Source: Devosia equisanguinis | GTDB taxonomy: Bacteria > Pseudomonadota > Alphaproteobacteria > Rhizobiales > Hyphomicrobiaceae | Direction: 5' to 3' | Assembly (NCBI GenBank): GCA_945862355.1 | Contig: CAMAYR010000010.1 | Location: 1 to 41,819, forward strand | DNA: 41,819 nt | Shown here: piece by piece, positions 1 through 7,841 of the stretch | Layout of the letters: each line of letters begins with the position of its first letter | Numbering within the stretch: the first letter of the stretch is position 1 | Program-made: the position numbers and the translations under genes | Notes under the pieces: model-generated | The model's input: only the letters and a program-made list of their open reading frames with translations | What the model was told of the DNA's origin: nothing | The model's database searches: none

Positions 1-226
1 GATCGTCCAAGACCTCGTGCTTGGCTGCCGGGACATGAAGGTATGCGAGCCCGGCATCGACGGCATGGCAGGCAGCGTCGCCGGCGGCGATCTGGCCTTC
101 TTCCTCGCCGTCCGGCCGGTTGTTGATGACCGTCTTGAAGCCCCGCCGCGCGACGCCAGCGAAGTCGGCCGGGGACAAGGCGCCGGCAATGGCCAGCGTT
201 GACGAGAGATAGTTAACCTGAATCAT
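1..226 (-). CDS. DUF442 / TIGR01244 phosphatase-like protein, 3' end cut by window edge
   Basis: The first 75 residues are visible; the rest runs off the left edge. The start is the ATG at 226-224, preceded on the minus strand by a GAGG Shine-Dalgarno (235-238) with 8-nt spacing. The stretch GFKTVINNRPDGEEEGQ is the hallmark of the beta-lactamase-hydrolase-like phosphatase fold (DUF442, TIGR01244), which belongs to the dual-specificity/tyrosine phosphatase superfamily and is often found with sulfide or persulfide oxidation genes. The catalytic CX5R loop would lie in the missing part, so activity cannot be judged. It is divergent from the Lrp-type regulator at 465, which may control it (inference). 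Confidence 0.8.
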   Translation of the reverse strand, partial: MIQVNYLSSTLAIAGALSPADFAGVARRGFKTVINNRPDGEEEGQIAAGDAACHAVDAGLAYLHVPAAKHEVLDD

Positions 227-250
227 AATGTTATCCTCGCATTCGAGGGG

Positions 251-304
251 CGACGGACAGCCCGAGGGGCGCTCTCGCGTTCGGACCGGCGCTGCGATCC
301 GTCG
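251..304. other. Imperfect dyad in the divergent promoter region
   Basis: Arms CGACGGA (251-257) and TCCGTCG (298-304) are perfectly complementary and enclose smaller nested complements. Just before and inside, GAGGGGCG occurs twice (about 245 and 264). It lies between the DUF442 gene and the Lrp-type gene; role unknown. Confidence 0.35.
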
Positions 305-355
305 TGCCGCTGCCTTATGTTGAAAAAAAACTTCCGTTTTCCATATGAAAATGCG

Positions 356-398
356 ACGCCATTGGAAATAAATACTCTTTTTCTGAATTTCATGGCGT
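356..398. promoter_or_regulatory. Candidate operator: inverted repeat in AT-rich divergent intergenic region
   Basis: Within the 227-464 spacer the base composition turns AT-rich from about 318 to 415. It contains a perfect inverted repeat ACGCCAT (356-362) / ATGGCGT (392-398), with imperfectly matching GAAA/TTTC bases just inside. Arm centres are about 36 bp apart, compatible with a multi-site Lrp/AsnC binding region. That Lrp binds here is inference from position only. Confidence 0.4.
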
Positions 399-464
399 GA
401 TAAGAAAATCCTGATTGCCCAGCCGGCACCTGCGGAGAACGGAATTTCATTGGAGGCGCCCTCG

Positions 465-959
465 ATGCTCGACGACATGGACATCAAGATCCTGCGCATC
501 CTGCAAGAGGATGCCACCCGCCCGGTTGCCGAGATCGGCAAGGAGGTCGGGCTGTCCACCACGCCGTGCTGGCGGCGCATCCAGAAGCTCGAGGAGGCCG
601 GCGTCATCCGTCGCCGCGTGGCGCTGCTCGATGCGGCGAAGGTCAACGTGGGCGTGACCGTGATCGTGTCGATCAAGACCGACAAGCACGAGATCGGCTG
701 GCTGGAGAAGTTCCATGCCGCCGTGGCCGATTTTCCCGAAGTGGTCGAGTTCTACCGGATGTCCGGCGAGATCGACTATCTGATGCGCGTCGTCGTACCC
801 GACATCGCGGCCTATGACTCCTTCTACAAGCGGCTGATCTCGCGCATCGAGATTTCCAAGGTGTCGTCGGCGTTCGCGATGGAGCAGATCAAGTACACGA
901 CGGCGCTGCCGCTCGATTTCGCGCGCTCCCGCCGTGGCGCCGCGCCGGAGGAGAGCTGA
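465..959 (+). CDS. Lrp/AsnC family transcriptional regulator
   Basis: A 164-residue regulator with an N-terminal winged helix-turn-helix (about residues 4-60, with the helix-turn-helix signature GLSTTPCWRRI) and a C-terminal Lrp effector domain (about 65-140, containing the SGEIDYLMRVV core). Family members bind amino acids or related small molecules through the C-terminal domain and form octamers on DNA. I chose the ATG at 465 because TGGAGG (451-456) is 8 nt upstream; a longer reading from TTG at 450 would place the ribosome site inside the gene. It is divergent from the DUF442 gene, and autoregulation through the 227-464 spacer is likely. The effector cannot be told from sequence. Confidence 0.92.
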   Translation: MLDDMDIKILRILQEDATRPVAEIGKEVGLSTTPCWRRIQKLEEAGVIRRRVALLDAAKVNVGVTVIVSIKTDKHEIGWLEKFHAAVADFPEVVEFYRMSGEIDYLMRVVVPDIAAYDSFYKRLISRIEISKVSSAFAMEQIKYTTALPLDFARSRRGAAPEES

Positions 960-979
960 CGAGCTATTGGCCGATCCCG

Positions 980-1369
980 CTAAATGATACGCAGCGCAAG
1001 GATCAGACAGGCCGTCGCAGCAGCAACCATCGCGGTGAATGTCGCCGCCATGCCGCCGACCCGCAGCTTCATGATATGCGGGGTCTGCGACAGGCCGTAG
1101 GCATGAGCGATCCTTCCGGCGAGGAGGACGACACCGATCGCATGCAGGGCCAATACCGGCAGCTTCAAGGACTCTGCCAGCGCCATCAGAATCAATGCCA
1201 GCGGGACATACTCGGCGAAGTTCGCGTGAACGCGGGCGCGGCGCAGCAGCTCCTGGTCGTCCCCGTCGCCGATCTCGACACGCGCGGCACGGCGGGCGCC
1301 GATCGTGCGCGCCGACAGGAATACGAACACGAAAGCGAGAAGTGCCGCGTAGATCGCCGTTACATGCAT
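980..1369 (-). CDS. MAPEG family membrane protein
   Basis: 129 residues with four predicted membrane helices and the conserved segment RRARVHANFAEYVPLAL (RxxNxxE pattern) of MAPEG proteins, the microsomal glutathione-transferase-like eicosanoid and glutathione metabolism family. Bacterial members are trimeric inner-membrane proteins of mostly unknown substrate, some with glutathione transferase activity. AGGAG (1380-1384) sits 10 nt before the ATG. The gene starts 19 bp after the MarR stop on the same strand, so the two form an operon in which the MarR protein probably senses a xenobiotic or electrophile that the MAPEG protein handles (inference). Confidence 0.88.
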   Translation of the reverse strand: MHVTAIYAALLAFVFVFLSARTIGARRAARVEIGDGDDQELLRRARVHANFAEYVPLALILMALAESLKLPVLALHAIGVVLLAGRIAHAYGLSQTPHIMKLRVGGMAATFTAMVAAATACLILALRII

Positions 1370-1388
1370 GATGATAGTGCTCCTGCGC

Positions 1389-1820
1389 TCATTCCCCGGG
1401 TAACCTGACGACGGCCGCGTCCAGCAGCGCGTGAAGGCTCGAAACGTTGGCGGCGCCCAATGACGCGCGGACCGCGTCCTGCGCCTTGCGCCACATCGGC
1501 AGCGCTTGCTTCAACTTGCGCCTGCCGGCCGGCGTGATCGTGACCGATCGCGAGCGGCGATCCGGGCCAGCGCAGAGATCGACGAAGCCCTGACGAACGA
1601 GCGGCGTCAGATTGCGCGTTAGCGTCGTGCGATCCATGTCGAGAATGGCGGCCACTTCCGTAACGGTACTGCCGCCGCGCATCGACAGCACCTGCATCAG
1701 GCCGAATTGGGCGATGCCAAGGCCGGAAGGAGCAAGGTGTGCATCGTAGAGCCGCGTTGCGCGCCGTGCGGCCATGCGCAAGCGATAGACGGTGCAGGGG
1801 AGTGCGAACGGCTCCGGCAT
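1389..1820 (-). CDS. MarR family transcriptional regulator
   Basis: 143 residues, the usual MarR length. The winged helix-turn-helix is clear: GGSTVTEVAAILDMDRTTLT is the recognition region and DRRSRSVTITPAGR the wing, with terminal helices for dimerisation. MarR proteins usually repress their own operon and release DNA on binding phenolic or electrophilic ligands. The start has no strong Shine-Dalgarno, so a slightly different start is possible. Upstream at 1865-1890 are two abutting perfect palindromes suited to a MarR dimer. The downstream MAPEG gene is in the same operon. Confidence 0.9.
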   Translation of the reverse strand: MPEPFALPCTVYRLRMAARRATRLYDAHLAPSGLGIAQFGLMQVLSMRGGSTVTEVAAILDMDRTTLTRNLTPLVRQGFVDLCAGPDRRSRSVTITPAGRRKLKQALPMWRKAQDAVRASLGAANVSSLHALLDAAVVRLPGE

Positions 1821-1864
1821 GTGGCGGCTCTAAAGCGATGGGCTGCGCGACGAATGCAATAATT

Positions 1865-1890
1865 CGTGCATATGCACGCGTGTAATTACA
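1865..1890. promoter_or_regulatory. Two adjacent palindromes, probable MarR operators
   Basis: CGTGCATATGCACG (1865-1878) is a perfect 14-bp palindrome. Two bases later TGTAATTACA (1881-1890) is a perfect 10-bp palindrome. Both lie 45-70 bp upstream of the MarR start, where the promoter should be. MarR dimers typically bind 16-20 bp palindromes, and autoregulation is the norm in the family. Binding here is inferred. Confidence 0.6.
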
Positions 1891-2108
1891 TGTATCTCGT
1901 CTCGGGAGCAACCGCCGTCTGATCGGGGCATTCGTGGCTCGATGCCAGCACGCGCGATACCGAAGCGTTCATCGCGCATCAGCACACAGAAATAGACGTG
2001 CGAAGAGATCGGAAGCGCCGTTGACGACCATCAATGCAGAAGCCGCACGCCGACGCGATGATGCCGACCGGGATCACGACAGCGAAGACCTATCTAGGAG
2101 CGGCGAAG

Positions 2109-2312
2109 ATGGCCGAAGCCTCGCAGCGCCGAAACCGCCTCACGCCCTGGTACATCGGCATGGCGATCGTATTCGCATCGGTGCTTTTCGTCGGCTGGCG
2201 GATGTGGGCCGGCAACTGCCCCGCGCCGACGTTCGTGGAGGTCGGCGTGCTCGTCGTCATTCCCGTGGTCTACCTTGCCCTAATGTACCTGACCTTCGTC
2301 AGCCAGGATTGA
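2109..2312 (+). CDS. Small two-helix membrane protein, unknown function
   Basis: A 67-residue ORF with a basic N-terminus followed by two hydrophobic segments (about residues 14-34 and 42-63), so a hairpin-type inner-membrane protein. AGGAG (2096-2100) stands 8 nt before the ATG at 2109, which decides the start over the longer reading from 2034. I do not recognise a family. It is convergent with the radical SAM gene and does not overlap it. Confidence 0.65.
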   Translation: MAEASQRRNRLTPWYIGMAIVFASVLFVGWRMWAGNCPAPTFVEVGVLVVIPVVYLALMYLTFVSQD

Positions 2313-2354
2313 TCGCCAGAACCGGGACGGCGGTCGGTGCGAAGGTAGCCGACC

Positions 2355-4448
2355 TCAGCCGCCACCGCGCTGCACCTTCACCGGCTTCATGGGCAAGCCC
2401 TTCGTCGTAAACTTCTGGAAGCCGTGTTTTTGGCCGACCCGCTTGCCCTCGCCGCCTTTGTTGCCGGTGCCGGCGGGCTGCCAGTTGGGCACAAGGTGGT
2501 GCTTGCCAGGGCCGATCAGATCGGCGCGGCCCATGGCTTTCAGCGCATCGCGCAGCAACGGCCAGTTCTCCGCATCGTGGTAGCGCAGGAACGCCTTGTG
2601 CAGACGCCGCTGGCGCATTCCGCGCACCGTCTCGACCTCCTCCGAGCCACCGCGGCGCACGGCCTTTAGCGGGTTCTTGCCGGAGTGATACATCGCGGTG
2701 GCGAGCGCCATCGGCGAGGGCAGAAAGTTCTGTACCTGGTCGGCACGATAGCCGTTGCGCTTCAGCCAGAGCGCGAGGTTCATCATATCCTCGTCGGTCG
2801 TGCCGGGATGGGCGGCGATGAAGTATGGGATCAGGAAATACTTCTTGCCGGCCTTCTGCACGGCGGCATCGAACAGCTCCTTGAAGCGATCGTAGGTGCC
2901 GATGCCGGGCTTCATCATCTTGGAGAGTGGGCCACCCTCGGTGTGCTCCGGCGCGATCTTCAGATAGCCACCGACGTGATGGGCGACGAGCTCCTTGATG
3001 TAGGCTGGGCTCTTGACCGCGAGATCATAGCGCACGCCGGAGGCGACCATGACCTTCTTGATGCCCGGCACCTCGCGAACCTTACGGTAGAGATCGATCA
3101 GCTTCTCGTGGCTGGTATTCAGGTTCGGGCAGATCTCGGGGTAGACGCAGGAGAGGCGCCGGCACTTTGCCTCGATCTCGGAGTCCTTACAGGCCATGCG
3201 GTACATATTCGCCGTCGGGCCGCCGATGTCGGAGATGACGCCGGTGAAGCCTTCGGTCTTGTCGCGGATCGTCTCGATCTCGCGCACGACGCTGTCCTGA
3301 CTGCGGTTCTGGATGATGCGGCCTTCATGCTCCGTGATCGAGCAGAAGGTGCAGCCGCCGAAGCAACCGCGCATGATCGTTACCGAGAAGCGGATCATCT
3401 CCCAGGCGGGAATCTTGGCATCGCCGTAGCTAGGGTGCGGTGCGCGCGCGTAGGGCAACTCGTACACGCCGTCCATCTCGGGCGTGGCGAGAGGGATTGG
3501 CGGCGGCGTCACCCACAGCTCGCGGTCGCCGTGGCGCTGGACGAGCGGGCGGGCGTTGCCGGGGTTGCTCTCCCGATGAAGCACGCGGGAGGCGCGGGCG
3601 TAGGCCTCTGGGTCCTCGACCACCTGCTCGTAGGCCGGCAGGCGGACGACGGCCTTGTCCTTCGTCATGCGCGCGCCCTCGTCGGCGTCGGCAACGTCGT
3701 CGGCGTGAAGCTCGACGAAGTCATCCGGCACTGCGGCTTTGAACAGGGCGACACCACGTATGTCGTCGAACGTCTCGATGCTTTCCCTGCGCGCAAGCCG
3801 GTGGGCGACCTCGACGACGGCCCGCTCGGCGTTGCCGTAGAGCAGGATGTCGCCCTTGGCGTCGGCGAGAATCGAGCGGCGAACCTTGTCGGACCAGTAG
3901 TCGTAGTGGGCGATACGCCGGAGCGAGCCCTCGATGCCGCCCAGAACGATGGTGGCGTCCTTGTAGGCCTCGCGCGCGCGCTGCGCGTAGACGATGACCG
4001 CGCGGTCGGGCCGCTTTCCGCCGACGCCGCCTGGCGTGTAATTGTCGTTGTGACGGAGGCGGCGGTCCGAGGTGTAGCGGTTCACCATGGAATCCATGTT
4101 GCCGCCGGTGATGCCGAAGAAAAGCGTCGGCTTGCCCAGCGCCTTGAAGGGCTCGGGCGAATGCCAATCTGGCTGGGCGATGATGCCGACGCGGAAGCCC
4201 TGAGCCTCGAGCAGGCGGCCGACGAGGGCCATGCCGAAGCTCGGATGGTCGACGTAGGCGTCGCCGGTCACCAGAATTATGTCGCAGGCGTCCCAGCCGA
4301 GATCGTCCATCTCGGCCCGGCTCATGGGCAGAAACGGCGCGTTGCCGAACCTATGCGCCCAGAATTTCTTATGCGAAAACAAAGGTTTTTCAGGTTGCAT
4401 CTGCGCAACCGCAGTCCGGGCCGGCGCTGCTGGGGACGAGGCGGTCAT
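2355..4448 (-). CDS. ygiQ: YgiQ family radical SAM protein
   Basis: 697 residues, close in length and sequence to E. coli YgiQ. The N-terminal cobalamin-like region has [17 protein letters not shown] and [15 protein letters not shown]. The radical SAM core carries [11 protein letters not shown], whose CxxxCxxC cysteines bind the [4Fe-4S] cluster that cleaves S-adenosylmethionine. The C-terminal part matches the DUF3362 tail. The biological reaction of YgiQ is not established. I took the ATG at 4448, which puts the conserved LFS..FW segment near residue 20; ATG at 4400 is an alternative. The open frame extends to 4655, but the extra residues are compositionally random. Confidence 0.95.
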   Translation of the reverse strand: MTASSPAAPARTAVAQMQPEKPLFSHKKFWAHRFGNAPFLPMSRAEMDDLGWDACDIILVTGDAYVDHPSFGMALVGRLLEAQGFRVGIIAQPDWHSPEPFKALGKPTLFFGITGGNMDSMVNRYTSDRRLRHNDNYTPGGVGGKRPDRAVIVYAQRAREAYKDATIVLGGIEGSLRRIAHYDYWSDKVRRSILADAKGDILLYGNAERAVVEVAHRLARRESIETFDDIRGVALFKAAVPDDFVELHADDVADADEGARMTKDKAVVRLPAYEQVVEDPEAYARASRVLHRESNPGNARPLVQRHGDRELWVTPPPIPLATPEMDGVYELPYARAPHPSYGDAKIPAWEMIRFSVTIMRGCFGGCTFCSITEHEGRIIQNRSQDSVVREIETIRDKTEGFTGVISDIGGPTANMYRMACKDSEIEAKCRRLSCVYPEICPNLNTSHEKLIDLYRKVREVPGIKKVMVASGVRYDLAVKSPAYIKELVAHHVGGYLKIAPEHTEGGPLSKMMKPGIGTYDRFKELFDAAVQKAGKKYFLIPYFIAAHPGTTDEDMMNLALWLKRNGYRADQVQNFLPSPMALATAMYHSGKNPLKAVRRGGSEEVETVRGMRQRRLHKAFLRYHDAENWPLLRDALKAMGRADLIGPGKHHLVPNWQPAGTGNKGGEGKRVGQKHGFQKFTTKGLPMKPVKVQRGGG

Positions 4449-4960
4449 TTTGGGCTGATCCGTTGAGGCGGCGCGGTGGCGCGGGCCTGTTAGCGGCAGT
4501 CTCCACCACAGGTGCGACGGCCTGACAAGCGTAAAGCGACGGGCGTAGAGCGACGGGGCGGGCCCGGATGCCAGATCGCGCGGGGCGGCGCGGCCTTCGA
4601 AAGGTGGTCGAATATTGCTGGCTCGGCCCTGGCTCGGCCCAACCCGGCACGTCAAATCAGCACGAGATGCCTGGGCGGCCTTCGATCATCCAATCGTCGT
4701 CGTTTCGGCCCTCGAAAATTTGCCATCGTCATCGCCTTTGCGGATGGAGCGGTGAGGAGAAATCCACGAGCCGCTGGTGGCCCGCCTGCGCGGGCCATGA
4801 CGTGAGTTGAATCGAGAATGCCCGAATATCGGATATGGCGGGTATAGCGGGGCAAACAAGTTTCGGCGAGGTGAAGATCCGTTTGATCAGAATCAATGAG
4901 CGTACCCCGACACTCCCTCCTGCTGGTCAGTGACAAGCAAAGGGAGGGAGGGATATCAAC
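4449..4960. other. Gene-free spacer with a GGCCCGC palindrome
   Basis: A 512-bp divergent spacer between ygiQ and the DUF2189 gene, presumably carrying both promoters. The only clear structure is the hairpin GGCCCGC (4779-4785), loop CTGC, GCGGGCC (4790-4796), set in the context GTGGCCCGCCTGCGCGGG then CCATGACG. It resembles stand-alone extragenic palindromes common in Hyphomicrobiales genomes. ORFs here are short and look like random reading frames. Confidence 0.5.
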
Positions 4961-5755
4961 ATGGCCGGCAAAACGCAGCCGCCCGACCCAGAGGTTCGCT
5001 CCATCGATTTCTCGGACATCGTCGAGGCGCTGGTGCGGGGGATGAGGGACTTTCAGGCCGCGCCCCGATACGGCCTTGCCTTCGGCGCGCTCTATGCCCT
5101 CGGCGGTATCGCGATCGTGCTCTGCCTGTCGGCTTTGAAAATGACCTATCTCGCCTATCCTCTGGCCGCCGGCTTCACCATCATCGGGCCTTTCGTCGCC
5201 ATCGGCCTCTATCAGGTGAGCCGCGACATCGAGAGTGCAACACCGCTTTCGTTCCGCCGCATCTGGTCGACCGTCAGAAGCCGCCGGGAAATCGCCTGGA
5301 TGGCGTTCGTCGCCGGCTTCTTCTTCATTATCTGGATGTATCAGGTCCGCCTTCTACTCGCGCTGTTCCTGGGCAACGCCGGATCATTCGCGAGCTTGCA
5401 GGAGTTCTTCCGGATCGTGCTCACGACCAACGAGGGATTGCTCTTCCTGCTCATCGGCAACGTCATCGGCGCGGTTCTTTCGCTGATACTGTTCTCGATC
5501 ACCGTGGTGACGTTCCCGCTGGTGCTGGATCGCGACGTCGATTTCGTCACTGCGATGATCACGAGCGTGCGCGCGGTCGCAACGAACCCGGTCCCGATGA
5601 TCGGCTGGGCCGTCATAGTGGTCGCGCTGCTGATTATCTCAGCTCTGCCGCTGTTCCTGGGGCTGATCGTGACACTGCCCATTCTCGGGCACACGACCTG
5701 GCATCTCTACCGCCGCTTAGTCGTGCCGCTGGCGGAGACAACTATGGCGAATTGA
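4961..5755 (+). CDS. DUF2189 domain integral membrane protein
   Basis: 264 residues with about six hydrophobic segments between residues 40 and 255. The opening VRSIDFSDIVEALVRGMRDF and the GFTIIGPFVAIGLYQ motif are typical of DUF2189 proteins, a proteobacterial inner-membrane family of unknown function sometimes found beside cytochrome oxidase genes; no such genes are visible here. The purine run GGGAGGGAGG ends 8 nt before the ATG and is an exceptionally strong ribosome site. The stop is followed 16 bp later by the heptamer repeat. Confidence 0.88.
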   Translation: MAGKTQPPDPEVRSIDFSDIVEALVRGMRDFQAAPRYGLAFGALYALGGIAIVLCLSALKMTYLAYPLAAGFTIIGPFVAIGLYQVSRDIESATPLSFRRIWSTVRSRREIAWMAFVAGFFFIIWMYQVRLLLALFLGNAGSFASLQEFFRIVLTTNEGLLFLLIGNVIGAVLSLILFSITVVTFPLVLDRDVDFVTAMITSVRAVATNPVPMIGWAVIVVALLIISALPLFLGLIVTLPILGHTTWHLYRRLVVPLAETTMAN

Positions 5756-5771
5756 GCGCATCGAGAGTTCA

Positions 5772-5818
5772 GGGCTTTGGGCTTTGGGCTTTGGGCTTTG
5801 GGCTTTGGGCTTTGGGCT
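5772..5818. repeat. Heptanucleotide tandem repeat (GGGCTTT)n
   Basis: Six perfect copies of GGGCTTT plus a partial seventh (GGGCT), with no mismatches. It lies in the 62-bp spacer between two convergent reading frames and touches the stop codon of the minus-strand ORF. The plus strand has seven GGG runs separated by CTTT loops, matching the canonical G-quadruplex pattern. The lack of any base drift suggests recent expansion or active slippage. Confidence 0.95.
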
Positions 5819-6210
5819 CAGCCGCGCGCCTGCCGCAGCCAGTTCACCAGCGCCATCGTCGTCGCGGCAGCGATGGCGACAAGGAGTGCGAGATCTAACA
5901 GGTCGATACGGCTCGACGGGATTGGGCCCAGCGCCTCGGCGCCGTCGAGGCCGAACAGAGCGACGAGCGATGGCGTCACGCCAAGTCCGAAGATCGCAAC
6001 ACGCAGAGCAAAAAATAGAGACGCAGCAAGCACCCAGCGCGCGGCTTTGCGCACGTGATGGGAATGACAAGCGCCTGTCAGGGTCGAGGTCGAGGTCGAC
6101 ACGCTATCTACTCCGGCGATGGGCTGCGGCGAGGCTCGGCACGGGTCCGCGGGATCATGGTGCCAGAGCCTCCTTGATGAAGGGTTAAGCCGAGCGCTAA
6201 TTCGAGACAT
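5818..6210 (-). CDS. Hypothetical small membrane protein
   Basis: An ORF of up to 130 residues. Its ATG (6210-6208) overlaps the last codons of the alpha/beta-hydrolase gene by 14 bp, so translational coupling is possible. The C-terminal half has two hydrophobic segments, one rich in Phe/Leu/Ala after RKAARW and one after IDLLDL. The first 50 residues are low in conservation signals, and the true start may be internal (for example GTG near 6060). No family recognised. The stop codon is the first base triplet beyond the heptamer repeat, so slippage would alter only the 3' untranslated region. Confidence 0.5.
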   Translation of the reverse strand: MSRISARLNPSSRRLWHHDPADPCRASPQPIAGVDSVSTSTSTLTGACHSHHVRKAARWVLAASLFFALRVAIFGLGVTPSLVALFGLDGAEALGPIPSSRIDLLDLALLVAIAAATTMALVNWLRQARG

Positions 6211-7489
6211 ATCGCCAGAAGACGCCTTGCGAGGCTTTGACCGACCGATAGGTGGGAGAGCGCAGATCGGGCGGCCTGACGCCCGTCTTCATGAGTAACG
6301 CCATGTCTCCCAGTACATGTGATTTCTCGGCGTAGGTGTTGTGATAGGCGCCCAGGAACACCCAGGTGGTCGATGCCGAGATGTCGATCGTATCGACGCC
6401 TGGCACCACGACGGGGATGCCGTCCGGCACGTCTCCGGCGCGCGGCACGCCCCGGGCGAACTTCTTGGACAGCATCAGCGCCCGATCACGGTTGCTGGCA
6501 TAGAGGGTGATCGCGAACGGCGGCTTGGTCGTGCCCCTGGCGCGCTGCTCGAGAACCGACTTGTCGAGATCGGCAGCGGCGAGAATGACGTTCTCGAGGT
6601 TCGGCAGGCGGCCCAGCGCAGAATTGCCCTGTGCAGGGTACACGCTCTCGAAAACGAGGCGGGTTCCCATGCTGTGTGCGATGACGTGAAGATGCTTCAC
6701 GTTGGTGCGCGTGGCGATGGCCTGCAGGAAGCGCGTGAAATGGGGGACGCTGAAGTCGACGCTGTCGCGGTCGTGAATGTAGCCGCTCTCCTTGCCGAGC
6801 GAAGGCCAGGAAAAAGAATAGACGGTGCCGTCGAAGCCCATGTCGTGGGCGATCTGAGCGGTACGGAAAAGGGCTGCGTCGAAATCCGTGTTGTAACCGT
6901 GCACAAAGACCAAGGCGTGGTCCTCGAAGCGGCCCTTGCGGTTGCCGTACCTCGAGGCAGACTCGGCGAAGCCGTCCAGCGACATGCTCTCCATGCTTGC
7001 GAAGGTGAAGTGCTTGCGCGGGTTCTCCTTCTGCGAATAGAGCGTCCAGCTCAGCACCCCCACCTCCCAGGGCCGGAGGATCTCGCCGGGGTTGCGCCGC
7101 GCGGTCGGGATCGTGATCCGCGCAACGCCAGTTTTCAGCTCGTCACTGCGCTCCGCTCCGAACTTGAGCCGGCTACTATCGGCGGTGGTCGTCTCCCTGC
7201 GGTTGGTTCCCCAGAAGACGGGAATGATGTCGACGACCTCGTTCTTGTCGGGAGCGGCGCTCTTCTTGACCAGCGGCGTGCTCGTTGCGGCCAAGGCGAA
7301 CGCCGGCGCCGGCAGCGACGCGGTCGAGACCGCTCCTTCGCGCAAAGCAGTGCCCGCGGAGATCGAGGCGGTTGTGATATTCTGAGAGCAGGCCGCGATC
7401 GAGAGCGCGCAGCAGAACAGCACGAGCGCCCGCGCGAGCGATAACCAAGACCCGATATGGCGACTTCGACAGTTCATGATTCTCATCAT
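6197..7489 (-). CDS. DUF900 alpha/beta-hydrolase, lipoprotein
   Basis: 430 residues from the ATG at 7489. The N-terminus has basic residues, a hydrophobic stretch and a lipobox ending LSIAAC (Cys34), so the protein should be lipid-anchored and extracytoplasmic. The mature part opens with IPVFWGTNRR and has HALVFVHGYN, the nucleophile elbow AHSMG (Ser) and a late His near GAYHNTY, all typical of the DUF900 esterase/lipase-like family. Substrate unknown. Start choice is uncertain: ATGs at 7489, 7486 and 7477 all give a signal peptide, but the best Shine-Dalgarno in frame (GGAGG, 7650-7654) precedes an ATG at 7642, which would bury the signal sequence. Confidence 0.85.
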   Translation of the reverse strand: MMRIMNCRSRHIGSWLSLARALVLFCCALSIAACSQNITTASISAGTALREGAVSTASLPAPAFALAATSTPLVKKSAAPDKNEVVDIIPVFWGTNRRETTTADSSRLKFGAERSDELKTGVARITIPTARRNPGEILRPWEVGVLSWTLYSQKENPRKHFTFASMESMSLDGFAESASRYGNRKGRFEDHALVFVHGYNTDFDAALFRTAQIAHDMGFDGTVYSFSWPSLGKESGYIHDRDSVDFSVPHFTRFLQAIATRTNVKHLHVIAHSMGTRLVFESVYPAQGNSALGRLPNLENVILAAADLDKSVLEQRARGTTKPPFAITLYASNRDRALMLSKKFARGVPRAGDVPDGIPVVVPGVDTIDISASTTWVFLGAYHNTYAEKSHVLGDMALLMKTGVRPPDLRSPTYRSVKASQGVFWRYVSN

Positions 7490-7841
7490 GCAGCTTTTCC
7501 ATGCGCGCGCCGGAATGAAGCATGCATGACCGAGGCCGTCGCTGTGGATAACGTCTCGGCTGCCACGAAATTGTGGAACAGCGCCAAACACCACAAGCCT
7601 AGCCGACAGCACCGCAAGCGGCGCGAGCCGCCATCCCGTCATGACATTTCCTCCGGGTAGTTCTTCAATTGATTGCCTGGAGGACATCTGCACTGCGTGG
7701 CCAGAGTGGGCAGAGAAAGCTCTCCCACAGGCTACACCCGGTACCGTCTCCGGTTCCGGGTGGTGACCATTCCCCACGCACTTGTCGTCGGGTCATGACT
7801 ACCGAGGCACCGTCCGCCTGGGGTCTTGCCTCCGAGAACGG
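7490..7841. other. Spacer with two hairpins downstream of gcrA
   Basis: 352 bp between the hydrolase start and the gcrA stop. Hairpin 1 is at 7706-7728 (GTGGG and AGAG pairing with CTCT and CCCAC around an AAAG loop, one bulged C). Hairpin 2 is at 7735-7762 (CACCCGG-ACCG pairing with CGGT-CCGGGTG around TCTC, one T-T mismatch). Neither has a U-run on the minus strand, so they are at best Rho-independent-like processing or end structures for gcrA. The 3' half may hold the hydrolase promoter. Confidence 0.5.

Noticed and set aside
4652-4936. Minus-strand 94-codon ORF in the ygiQ-DUF2189 spacer
   Set aside because: No ribosome site, contains the GGCCCGC extragenic palindrome and shows no protein-like pattern.
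5818-6070. Overlapping ORFs translating the heptamer repeat (FGLWALG repeats)
   Set aside because: These frames run through the repeat by chance because its unit is 7 bp; they have no ribosome site and overlap convergent genes.
7543-7551. Perfect DnaA box (TGTGGATAA, reverse of TTATCCACA)
   Set aside because: A single box with no cluster, AT-rich unwinding element or dnaA/parAB neighbours; expected by chance in a genome.
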